Of a DNA stretch of 64,000 nt, positions 55,852-64,000 are shown piece after piece. Numbering within the stretch: position 1 is the first letter of the stretch; every line of letters starts with the position of its first letter. Origin of the DNA: Phymatolithon calcareum (taxonomy: Eukaryota; Rhodophyta; Florideophyceae; Hapalidiales); assembly GCA_977006965.1 (NCBI GenBank), contig OZ345370.1, positions 2,046,001-2,110,000 on the forward strand, given 5' to 3'. A model generated the notes under the pieces. That model made no database searches. It had not been told where the DNA came from and worked only from the letters and a program-made list of their open reading frames with translations. The position numbers and the translations under genes are program-made.

Positions 55852-56296
55852 CTACGGCACTTGAGATCCAAATCCAGGTGTCATTTTCGAGGAACTCGCA
55901 CCATGAATATTGGAGTAGAGTTTATATTCTGGCCCTGATGCGATCTCAAATTTGTCAAAATATCCCTTTCGGGAGTCCAACGCTTCGTGCAGAACGTAGG
56001 CCATTGTTCGAGATACATTTAGAGTTTCAAACGAAACTCCAGTGCGAGATGCCAAATGATTTTGAGAAAATTCACTAAATGACCACAAAAGTGGTCAAAG
56101 TACGCTAAACATCCACCCTTAGCCAATATTACTACCCACGCATTGCAAAATATACTATAATACTCACCCTAGCCGAACCTACTACTCATCCGTTTCTTCG
56201 AGCACTCTATGCGACAGTGAAATTTATTTCGTACGCTGCTCTCTCTGGTTTAGCTCCTCGTCGCAACTATTAGTAGCATTTCCGTCGTCGAAGGCG

Positions 56297-56545
56297 GTGA
56301 GGTCGCAGCGCGATCCCGGCAGAGCGTACACGCTCACCACAAATCCTCTTTCTGGGACGATACGGCAGCAGCTTCACAGCATTTTCTGCTGCTCAAAGGG
56401 CGCCATGGACACCTGGGCGGCCTACAACGGTTTCTTCAGTGTTGACGCGGCCCACCTGACCTCTGTGACTCAGGGACAGCTTTTCACCCTAACGACTTAT
56501 GATTCCAACAGACAGGCGACAACTCTGGCCTTCGGCATCGCATAG
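56297..56545 (+). pseudogene. MULE transposase core fragment (plus strand)
   Basis: Reads NPLSGTIRQQLHSIFCCSKG, then AAYNGFFSVDAAHLTSVTQG and LFTLTTYDSNRQATTLAFGI. These match the first catalytic block of MULE transposases (VDG-HLK … DAN-QI-PLAFAI). The frame stops at 56545, before the second and third acidic residues. Confidence 0.6.
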
Positions 56546-56812
56546 GTAAAGAGTTCACTCAGCTGGAAGAGCTTCCTCTCCAGAACGATACAGACCGTGC
56601 TGTGTCCGATTGACTTGGTGATCCTGACACCGCCGACGCTCGGCAGCGCGCTGACGTCCACGCGGAAGGTGCAATCTGTGCGCTGGCTACAGATGAGTGT
56701 CAGACGCTGCTTGTTGCGGCTCTCCACGAGTTGTGGGAGATCACGACGTTAACAACATCGTCGAAGCTTGATCGTAGTCGCTCACCTGTAGCACGAGGTC
56801 CTTCTTGTTCAT
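56497..56812 (-). pseudogene. MuDR N-terminal DNA-binding fragment (minus strand)
   Basis: On the minus strand from ATG 56812 and, after a shift, SRNKQRLTLICSQRTDCTFR then VRITKSIGHSTVCIVLERKL. The C-x(n)-C-FRV … H-x-C pattern is that of the MuDR DNA-binding domain. It lies tail to tail with the catalytic fragment, so an internal inversion has occurred. Confidence 0.5.
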
Positions 56813-57155
56813 GGTTTCAGAGTGAGTAGTGCGGGAGCGCTGTGCGTTGGGCTTTTCAGACGAATTTGAGGATGTGCACAAACCTTGGATCAAGAGGAAG
56901 TAACAGCTACTTCCCTTTTCCCTCCAAAAAACGCAACTGTCAGCCTCTACGTAACGGATGAGTAGTAGTTTTGGCTTGGGTGGATGTTTAGCGTACTTTG
57001 ACCACTTTTGGTCGCCATTTAGCGAATTTCCTCAAATGATTTTGCTTCTGATGTTCGCAAAGGGTACCCAGTTCGGCCGCTAAATTTTCAGCAGACGGAC
57101 ACTCAGCGCCAATCTTTTTCGCCCTCCCATCAATGGAACTGTACACTGTCGGCAT

Positions 57156-57433
57156 GGAAGATCATTAGAATTGAGCTGCTGCTATCAACATGACGACGTC
57201 ACGCAAATGTCAAAAGCCGATCTGTCAACTCCTCCGCCAATTCAAAGACCTTAGTCCTTCTGAGAAGACGCGCAGGAATAGATGTAGTACCGAAACGCAA
57301 AAGAAAGTCAACTGCAAGAAGATGAAGGCCACGAGTTGGAAGGACTTGCTTGATCACTGCGATACAGTTTCTGTCTAACTACAGAGCATCGTCCCTCCTG
57401 GATTCATGATTACTGCTGTCACAATCGCTTCCA
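57156..57433. other. No gene recognised
   Basis: Short gap between broken ORFs. Confidence 0.3.
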
Positions 57434-59621
57434 TTGGAAGTTATTGATTTCATTCCAAACTCCTGTCAGTTTCTCGCTTCACGTACAATTTTGAAAGCTG
57501 AAGTTGTAAATTCCCGTGTTATCCGTATCATCCGCGCACCATGTGATCCATTAAACAGAATAGTTCCTCCAATCCAGGCCGCTTCCGTGTTCCATGTACG
57601 TGCAATAGTGAAAGTACCATCCGAGTACAGGTTTTTTTTGCGCATTTGCAGACTAACTCTAGAAACCGGCGAACTTTGGTGCTTTGAATAATGAGCTGGA
57701 ATTTAGAAACATTTTCCATTGTCGTAATTTGAGTCGCCGGCCCGTCATTGCAGATATCCTTGGTCTCGACAAGACCATTAGTTGGAGAAATCAGAACCTG
57801 CTAGGAGTGAAATGGTTCTTAAACACGCTACGAAGCAAGCGCTTGTAGATCTCCTGCTTGTTTTCTGATTTTCGCCAAATTTGAAATCATGGACAGTCAC
57901 ACAGTGGTTCATCCTTCTTGTCGTCTTGTAATTTTCGCGAAATTGAGCGCCTATTCCAGCTACATAGTATAGCCATGTGTACAGAAGCTCTCGTATATAT
58001 ATATAAAATGTTCTTGAACGTCGAGGAAAGGCTGCAGTCAGCTCCATTAAAATAGTTAACATGGCGGCAAACCAAGCAATGGTAGTCCGTAACATAGATC
58101 TTCATGATCCCGTGAATGAGGGAGCGAAACGTGACTTTTCTGTAGACTGTACTGTAGGGAATCATACAGTCTTCAGCTGGCTTGCGCTTGCATTTTTCGC
58201 ATTTCGAGAAAATATCCCCAACACAAACTCGAGGAGATGCCCTTCTAGTATTATGTTGCTCCAAAAGTTTTCCACAAAGCTCTCTTGTCGATTGCAAATC
58301 TGATCGGCAAGGAGAAACAGGCCTTTGTCTTGTCGAGACGTATTTGTTCGCCACAAGTGATTCTGGTGGGAAACTAGACTCTTTGTCATTGTCATCATCA
58401 TCATCGATGGCATTCCTCTCCATGTCAGTTTCGGCTCCTACAGTTTTTCGCTGAACATGATCGATAACGATCGAATTTGCAACGGATGGGGCTTCCAACA
58501 TTATTTCGTGCTTTACGATATTGATTACGCATTGTTCATGCTCTCATGTTCCTCTTTTGAACTGCTGGCGCCTACGCTTTTCGCATTGAAGACGGAAAGT
58601 GAAGGCGTTCTGGTTCTTGACTTTACACTTTTTGTCCGGAACGGGGACGACAAGGCACAATCCATTATTTTCAGCAGGATACGAGTGTGCAAGCCAGACT
58701 TTTAGCTCTCGTCTCGGGTTGTACGAAGTGCTTTCTATCCTGTAGCGCACCGAAAAAGCCCGCCTATATCGGCAATGAATGGTACAGAGTTGTCGTTCAT
58801 CCATTTCAAAATATTTGTTCCTATGGACAGGAAAGAAGAGATTTTTTCGGAGTGCGCACAAGAAATGTCACCGAGTTCCCAACAAGAATACAATGTAGAA
58901 GCAGAATCGACTTTACCGGTGGCGGCGAAATTACATAAATACAAAACGAACGTTGCACTCCCTTGTCTATAATATTCGGCAGGAGAGTGGTCCACAAGAA
59001 TAGAGATTCTCTTAGAGCTTCTGTTCCGAAACTTTGGAATTGCAGCTACTTCCACAGACTTTCTCTTGAACGATTCGAGAAGGACCACAACGGATTTCTG
59101 ATCAGAATAGGACATGATTTCGGCATTTAAATTTTGAATGAGCCGGCATACCGTAGACGCGAAAGTGCGGATTGCTGCGTTACACGCGCTACTCTTTTTG
59201 GCATTGGCCGAGTTCCGTAGAAGCCTACGAGGAACTGCATAATCAAAAACAAAGCGGTCATGCAAAAATATCAATTCGGTGCCGTCTCTCTGGACATGAA
59301 AGAGCTGGCACTGGAGGAAATCTCACAACTATAGCCATATATTGAAATGGGAACGCCGTCCATATTAGTAGCAATTAGGCCAGAATCAGGAGATGGAGAT
59401 TTCGCTCTGCTCGAGATCTGAAGGACGCAATCTTTAGGCGTGGATATATCAGCATTCCGTAAAATAACAGAGTAGCAAAAGCCTTCGTGGAAAGATACTG
59501 CTTCAATCAAAGCATTTTCTTCACCTAAGACAGACCTGGTGGGTACAGAAATTCCAAGAATCTCTTCCAATTCGGTCACATGAACAGAAGGCATGGCAAT
59601 ATTTGCATCCTCGAAACGCAC
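57434..59621 (-). pseudogene. Large decayed gene with a Cys-rich cluster, probably transposon-derived
   Basis: The minus strand carries a chain of open segments in shifting frames. 59621-59271: VHVTELEEILGISVPTRSVL. 59274-58735: SNAKKSSACNAAIRTFASTV, RISILVDHSPAEYY. 58861-58544. 58501-57887: an acidic linker, then CEKCKRKPAEDCMIPYSTV and MKIYVTDYHCLVCRHVNYFN, a cluster with two CxxC pairs. 58095-57778: YVAGIGAQFRENYKTTRRM. 57719-57528: LELVCKCAKKTC. Frames change at a TA microsatellite near 57995. A Cys cluster before a long hydrophilic domain resembles KDZ/CxC-type transposon proteins, but no catalytic motif confirms it. I list it as one dead gene of uncertain family. Confidence 0.4.
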
Positions 59622-61205
59622 GCTTCCATAGTGCGCAATGATAGGAACGCAGTGCGCGTTTTATTCGGCGTTAGGTGAGAGAAGATATGCAAGACCGAGT
59701 AACTGAAGAGCTAGGTGTCCGAGAGATGGCATAGATTTTGAATGCGGGGCGCGTTAAGGGCCTACTTCCCCATCTTTGAAGCGCTCCCACTGGCCGAAAC
59801 AATGCTCATAAACTGGATGAAAATTTTAATTATATTTTTTGTACCGACGGGACTGTACCCAGTCGCAAGAAAATCTTTCGAACAATTTCAGCTTCTCGTC
59901 TGGGCGCAACGTGAATTTTACTATATTTTTCGTCTGTTCCTTTGCCGATTTAAAAAAGCTTTTGGTCTGGCAGCGCGAACGTTTATGCCACCTAGATGTT
60001 CGATTTTACGAGATTTGCGGTGTTCATTTGGTAGTCTACAATCATTCGAAACGTTTGACCGAGGCAATAAGATATTAAACGAGTCCTTTTCGAGATATTT
60101 GTCCATCTTTGTAGGCGTTTCTTTTTCGAGATCAGAATTACGAAAAGTTCTCTGCACTCCTTATTTCATCCCTTTTCTTCTACGGTTTTTGATTATTGTA
60201 CAGTCTACTTTCTTGCCTTTCTATAACACTTTCAAAATCCGAAGGACGTATCAGGAAGTCGTCTTAAACTGCGCGTTTAAGGCGCTGTCCCGATTTTCGG
60301 AGGAATCCTCTGCGGAGAATTTCTAGAAAAAGTTTCCATGAGGCGAAGAAAAATATTTTTCCCTTGGCCAATTATGTCCTGCCATAACAGAAACTGTCCA
60401 ATGAGCTTCTCTGATTCCCAAGCTCATAAAAAATAAAAAGTGAGAATCTAAGATGGGGATGTAGGTTCTTAAGGAAACGTTTAGGGAAATCCTGGTGGCC
60501 AAGGAAGGCCAGTCACCCGCGTCGTCATGGCATACATAGATGGCCATTTTATCTCGATGATTTTCAGAAGCATTTGTGAATTTGGAAAGGTTTCTCTTTT
60601 TTCAGTTTTACATTTACTGCGTTGTTTCGTTATTCGTGCATTATCACTTAGAATCGCAGGGCACATGAGGTTCACGGTTGATCCCGCGTCGGGATCGCTG
60701 ACAGCTGACGGTCAATATTATGGTCCGCCATGTAGACAGAGAGGAATCGTGAATCTTCGCTCCTATTGATGGGATTGAGAGTTCCACTATTTGTTCCAAC
60801 TATTTGTAATCTGTCATCTTTATCAAAAGCGTTTGAGTAAAATCATACACAACATTCTGTAAGAAAGTTGTGAAATTGTGTTCGCAAAGTGTTTGCAAGC
60901 CCTTGCCCTTGCTAGCAGTCTTTGTGGTGCTCCAGAATCTTCAGCGCCATATGAAGATGTCTGAGCTGCATTTTTCGGGGAGGGAGCACTTCTTGCGGCA
61001 GATCGTCATCGTTATCGAGTATAGTGTACTGATAAAAACATTATCGAAAAATAAGAGTCTGCAGTTTGAGATTGTAGTTCTTCAGTCTTCCAGGGCACCT
61101 TAAAATTTAGATATTGTAATGGCGATTTTGGGTCAGCAAAAGCACTCTGATTGCAGTTCTGCAGGGATTTCAGTTACAGGGGTTGCAGTTAGAACGGGTC
61201 AACTG
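59622..61205. other. No gene recognised
   Basis: A 194-codon plus-strand frame (59742-60326) is rich in Phe, Leu and Ile with no domain. It is probably the antisense of eroded coding sequence whose minus strand reads NVSNDCRLPNEHRKSRKIEH and an Arg-rich end. Confidence 0.35.
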
Positions 61206-61795
61206 TAGATACTCTTTACTGTACACGTTGTCTCGTCCTACCAGGTTCCTCCTCAGGGGTCTCGGCCAGTGGTCTGTAAGCCTGCCTATTGCTGCTTTTA
61301 ACGCTGTCAGCTCTTCCGGTGTTCACGTAGGGTTCAACAGGATGTTGCGGACCAAGTTCATCCATTGTACCTCCTCAGCTCGGTGACTTTCCACTATCAC
61401 AGTTTCGTCTCTGGGTAACCTCTCAATATGATATACAAGAGCATACCCACCGTCTCCTGGCCATTGCTTCAGAGGCTGAGGACCAGGTTCTCCCCGCACC
61501 AGTCGTTGATCGGAATGCACCGCTTTCTTGCGATCACCATTTCTCGAGCAGTTGACTCCTCTGCAAGATCATTCCGACGGGTTGCACTATGACAGAGGCC
61601 CACAGCAAAGCCGAACTAAAGTACACGATTGTCTTAGTCATATCCTGAATCTTTAGAACGTTGCAAGTCACCTCGCACACCTGCTAATGTCTACACTGCA
61701 GATCCGAGGAAGGTGCTGCGCTTCCATATTTTACATATTTCGGCAGCTGATACGTACTTTTCGTAGCGCGTGAAGAAGTTGTGGATTCTGTAAAA
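61206..61795. repeat. Dispersed repeat, copy 3 (mate of 42441-43030)
   Basis: It matches the 42.4 kb copy from AGATACTCT through CACCAGTCGTTGATCGGAAT and the AAAGCCGAA(C/T)T junction into the first ~170 bp of the duplicated unit. It then stops at AAGAAGTTGTGGATTCTG. It shows that the decayed ORF in the NLR array belongs to a mobile or dispersed element. Confidence 0.7.
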
Positions 61796-62465
61796 TACTC
61801 ACTGACACACGGAGGCTCTGCGCCTCAAGGTCTCGCGGATTATCTGCTTGTCACGACCGCACCGTGTAGTCGATGACCAGCACGACGACGACCTGAATGT
61901 GTATCACGATAGACTGTTGCCCGTCCTTGGGCGTTCGCTGTCCCACTTGAGATCTGACGGTCGAGGGAGCTCTTGATAAACCAGAAAGGAGCAAAAAAGT
62001 GTGTCGGATTTACTGCTTTACTACGAAGCTTTTCGTAGTCCCTCCCCTCAACTCTCCTTCACAAGTTCCCCTCTTGTTTCTATTCCCTATTCCCTTTTCC
62101 CCTTTTTCTCAACCACTACAGCGGCGTGTGGCAACCCAGAAAATATCCTGTGATTACTCTGCGATGCCACATCCTTAACCGCCAATCATTCGCAATAATA
62201 TTTCAACATAGCTGAACACTCGGCAAGCACATGCCGAGAGAATATTCCCTTGCAACTTGTTTCGGTGGAATCCAAATAATCTCAGTAGATGCAGCCGATT
62301 TCAGCGTTACCCAGGTAAGGCATACATACCCCAGAATAGTGCCCTACAGTTTCACGCCCTAAATTAGCACCCTGCATAAACTAGTCCTGAGAAAAATGAA
62401 AGACAAATCGGTTTGAGTTTCACATCTCCGCCTTCATGCGCAAGCCTGATTAGGCATGAACCGAA
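61796..62465. other. Possible LTR region downstream of the copia pol pseudogene
   Basis: This lies 3' of pol on the minus strand, where a polypurine tract and 3' LTR would be. No second LTR is in the window, so limits cannot be set. Confidence 0.3.
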
Positions 62466-64000
62466 TCAGAGCTCTTCCTGCAAAGCGGGTCCATATTCGC
62501 GCCGGTTTTCGATCGCGATAGGAAGGCGTCGGCTTACAAGCATTTTCTCCAGGAGATCTGACGTCGTGCCCGACATTGTATTCGTTAACGCATCTTCTGG
62601 ACTTTAGGGACCAGGAACCCAAGCAATGTCCGCAATCGATCCGCTTTCGTATTCCGCGCGCAAACGATGAACGTCGGCGAGCATTCTGCGGTCCGTCGGT
62701 GTACTCTGTGTAGCTACACACCGATGTAGGCCTTTAGAGTCCACGACCAGAGTCAAGTCAATCGGCTGGTCCATGACAGAAACGTAGGATTCCTGGAAGT
62801 GTCTCGCACATCCGACTGCGGTGACCGCTGCGATCATTTCTGCCTCACCTGTGGAGGACGTAACGCGTCGCTGCTTGCGAGATTTGTAGGTGATCGTGTG
62901 GAAGATGCTTCCGGCCGCAGTTCCGAACGCGATACCAACAATACATCCCCCCTGCGCAACACTTTTCAGAGTCCCTTCATGAGGAAATCCCGCATCGGAA
63001 AACACAACAACTCGGGCCATTGCCTGTTCTGCCAATGACGGCTGGAGGTATGCAAGAGTCGGTACCCTCTTCAGTACATCTCGCACAATAGCATTCGCCT
63101 TTTTGAATCTACTCACCTTCATGGTGGGGATCAGTTTCTGTAGAAAACTTGCAGCAAAGCAGGCGAAAGGAGAAACTGTCACTCCGAAGTACCCAAGTTT
63201 TCCAGCGAGTGATTTTAGGCGCTTTCGTTCCATACAGCTTATCGCGCTCTCCGGTTCCTTACGGCGCAGTGCAGATATCTTGAGCAACTCGACCTCGCGC
63301 AAGTATCGGACCATACTGACGGTAACGTAGTTGTGTTCCTGTACAACTTCCGCAGCTTTCACAGTTTGCGGTACTGGAGACACTGTCGACGAGCTCAAGT
63401 CAAATACACCCTCGACACGGCCGTGTGCAAACTGTAGCCACTCCTCGTTGCGACCAGCAACCAGAATGTCATCAAAGTAACACCCTCGACACGGCCGTGT
63501 GCAAACTGTAGCCACTCCTCGTTGCGACCAGCAACCAGGATGTCATCAAAGTATTTAGCCACATTTAAGCAGAGGCCAAGACCGCGACAATTGTCCTGAG
63601 TCATGTCGTGGTAGAAAAGCTGTGGCAAACCCCAGACCGGGCTCAAGATGAGATCGTTACGAAAAACCTCATCGGACACGCGTTGCCATTTATGGCCTGC
63701 AGAGACAAGTCCATGCATGGTAGCGGTGAGTAGCCAAATTTCTTCGCGCAAATTCATGTCCCGTGGCGCCTGCACATAAACGTCTCGGTGTGCAATTCCA
63801 GCCTGAGTACAAGCGCCCCTGATATCAGCCTTCCCCAGTATCATTCCTGCGCATACCGCTATACTGTAGAGAAGCCTGAAACCATTTTGAGAGACGACTG
63901 CAGCGTCCGTGTGGAGACTTTCTCGCTTATCGTCTCGATTTCCATGCACACAGAGCCGCGCCTTCAAAACGTAGCGGTCGTTTTTCTTGCATGAGTTATC
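62466..64000 (-). pseudogene. Ty1/copia retrotransposon pol (RT-RNase H), broken, runs off the right edge
   Basis: Minus-strand RT starts beyond 64000: KARLCVHGNRDDKRES, ILGKADIRGACTQAG, DVYVQAPRDM, HGLVSAGHKWQ, then the active site YFDDILVAGRNEEWLQF. A 74 bp tandem duplication right there shifts the frame. The second frame repeats YFDDILVAG and continues with SLAGKLGYFGVTVSPFACFA, then RNase H: VVVFSDAGFPHEG, SSTGEAEMIAAVTAV, LVVDSKGLHRCVATQS, DRRMLADVHRLRAEYESG. A TAA at 62604-62606 follows WVPGP; the frame goes on with SPEDALTNTMSG to 62466, the usual copia C-terminus. Two lesions make it non-functional. Gag, protease and integrase would lie to the right, outside the window. Confidence 0.85.
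63407..63554. repeat. 74 bp tandem duplication inside the copia RT
   Basis: CACCCTCGACACGGCCGTGT begins at 63407 and again at 63481. The two 74 bp units differ at one visible base (ACCAGAATG against ACCAGGATG). 74 is not a multiple of three, so the duplication breaks the frame. Confidence 0.9.

Larger units (their letters stand above)
56065..57032. mobile_element. Complete MULE (Mutator-like) element with long TIRs and 12 bp TSD
   Basis: 968 bp flanked by CAAATGATTTTG at 56053-56064 and 57033-57044. The TIRs start AG(A/G)AAATTC(A/G)CTAAATG and share GTGGTCAAAGTACGC, TAAACATCCACCC and ACTACTCATCCGTT. The left arm (to ~56197) has about 36 bp extra relative to the right (56951-57032). Inside are two pieces of MuDR-type transposase in opposite orientations, so it is non-autonomous. 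Target length and long TIRs fit the Mutator superfamily. Confidence 0.85.
55852..57155 (-). pseudogene. 107-codon ORF split by a MULE insertion
   Basis: The first half starts at ATG 57155 (MPTVYSSIDGRAKKIGAE) and runs to AAELGTLCEHQK at the 12 bp target duplication (57033-57044). The second half resumes in phase at 56064 (QNHLASRTGVSFETLNVSRT) and ends at 55852 (SSKMTPGFGSQVP). Taking out the element and one target copy restores one open frame, so the insertion broke a formerly open frame. The protein is not recognised. Confidence 0.55.

Noticed and set aside
59742-60326. 194-codon plus-strand open frame
   Set aside because: Phe/Leu/Ile-rich with no domain or plausible gene context; looks like antisense of eroded AT-rich coding sequence.
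1-64000. CRISPR array, bacterial operon or prophage signals
   Set aside because: No regularly spaced identical short repeats, no Shine-Dalgarno-led operons. Introns and spliceosomal genes show nuclear eukaryotic DNA.

Overview
This window is nuclear DNA from a eukaryote. It holds spliceosomal genes (SF3b subunits), GT-AG introns of about 100 bp, a plastid-type protein with a transit-peptide-like N-terminus, and many eukaryotic transposon families (LINE, Ty1/copia, PIF/Harbinger, pogo/Tigger, MULE). The large genes have no introns, genes are sparse and transposon debris is dense. That combination best fits a multicellular (florideophyte) red alga of the Chondrus/Gracilaria kind. The lineage is an inference; no single marker in the window proves it.

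Layout. 0-1.7 kb: the start of a secreted-protein gene running off the left edge, divergent from an intact DUF1995 (LPA3-like) plastid protein. 2.3-4.3 kb: LINE fossils. 6.1-7.3 kb: an intact AlkD/HEAT-type DNA alkylation repair protein. 9.95-11.4 kb: an inverted segmental copy of the 3' end of SF3B3. 11.6-12.2 kb: a ~177 bp tandem repeat. 13.4-14.8 kb: a large inverted repeat with coding potential. 18.1-20.0 kb: a decayed PIF/Harbinger element with convergent Myb-like and transposase ORFs. 20.2-23.3 kb: a nearly intact pogo/Tigger element, with TA target duplications and terminal inverted repeats, nested inside an older pogo transposase gene. 24-30.3 kb: mostly featureless, with a LINE tail and two weak gene candidates.

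30.3-36.4 kb holds the housekeeping core: SF3B3 (1,366 codons, intronless) head to head with SF3B6/p14 (three exons). These are two subunits of the same U2 snRNP SF3b complex, separated by only 278 bp.

36.7-51.4 kb is the most interesting block. It is a tandem array of NLR-like STAND genes on the minus strand. Copy A (1,326 aa) is intact: an N-terminal helical (HeLo/4HB-like) domain, an NB-ARC NTPase with P-loop, Walker B, GLPL and MHD-like motifs, and a ~12-repeat WD40 sensor. Copy B is ~97% identical in its signalling half but only ~79% identical in its WD40 half, and is split by an 11 bp deletion exactly at the MHD-like motif. A third, scrambled paralogue lies at 50.2-51.4 kb. Each of copies A and B is co-duplicated with a decayed, transposon-like ORF convergent to it, which belongs to a dispersed repeat also found at 61.2 kb. 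The arrangement resembles a birth-and-death immune or allorecognition receptor locus.

51.4-64 kb is repeat-rich: a degenerate exon-like tandem repeat, two decayed ORF clusters of unknown type, a complete 968 bp MULE (long terminal inverted repeats, 12 bp target duplication) that splits an ORF, and a Ty1/copia pol pseudogene running off the right edge with a 74 bp tandem duplication through its reverse-transcriptase active site.
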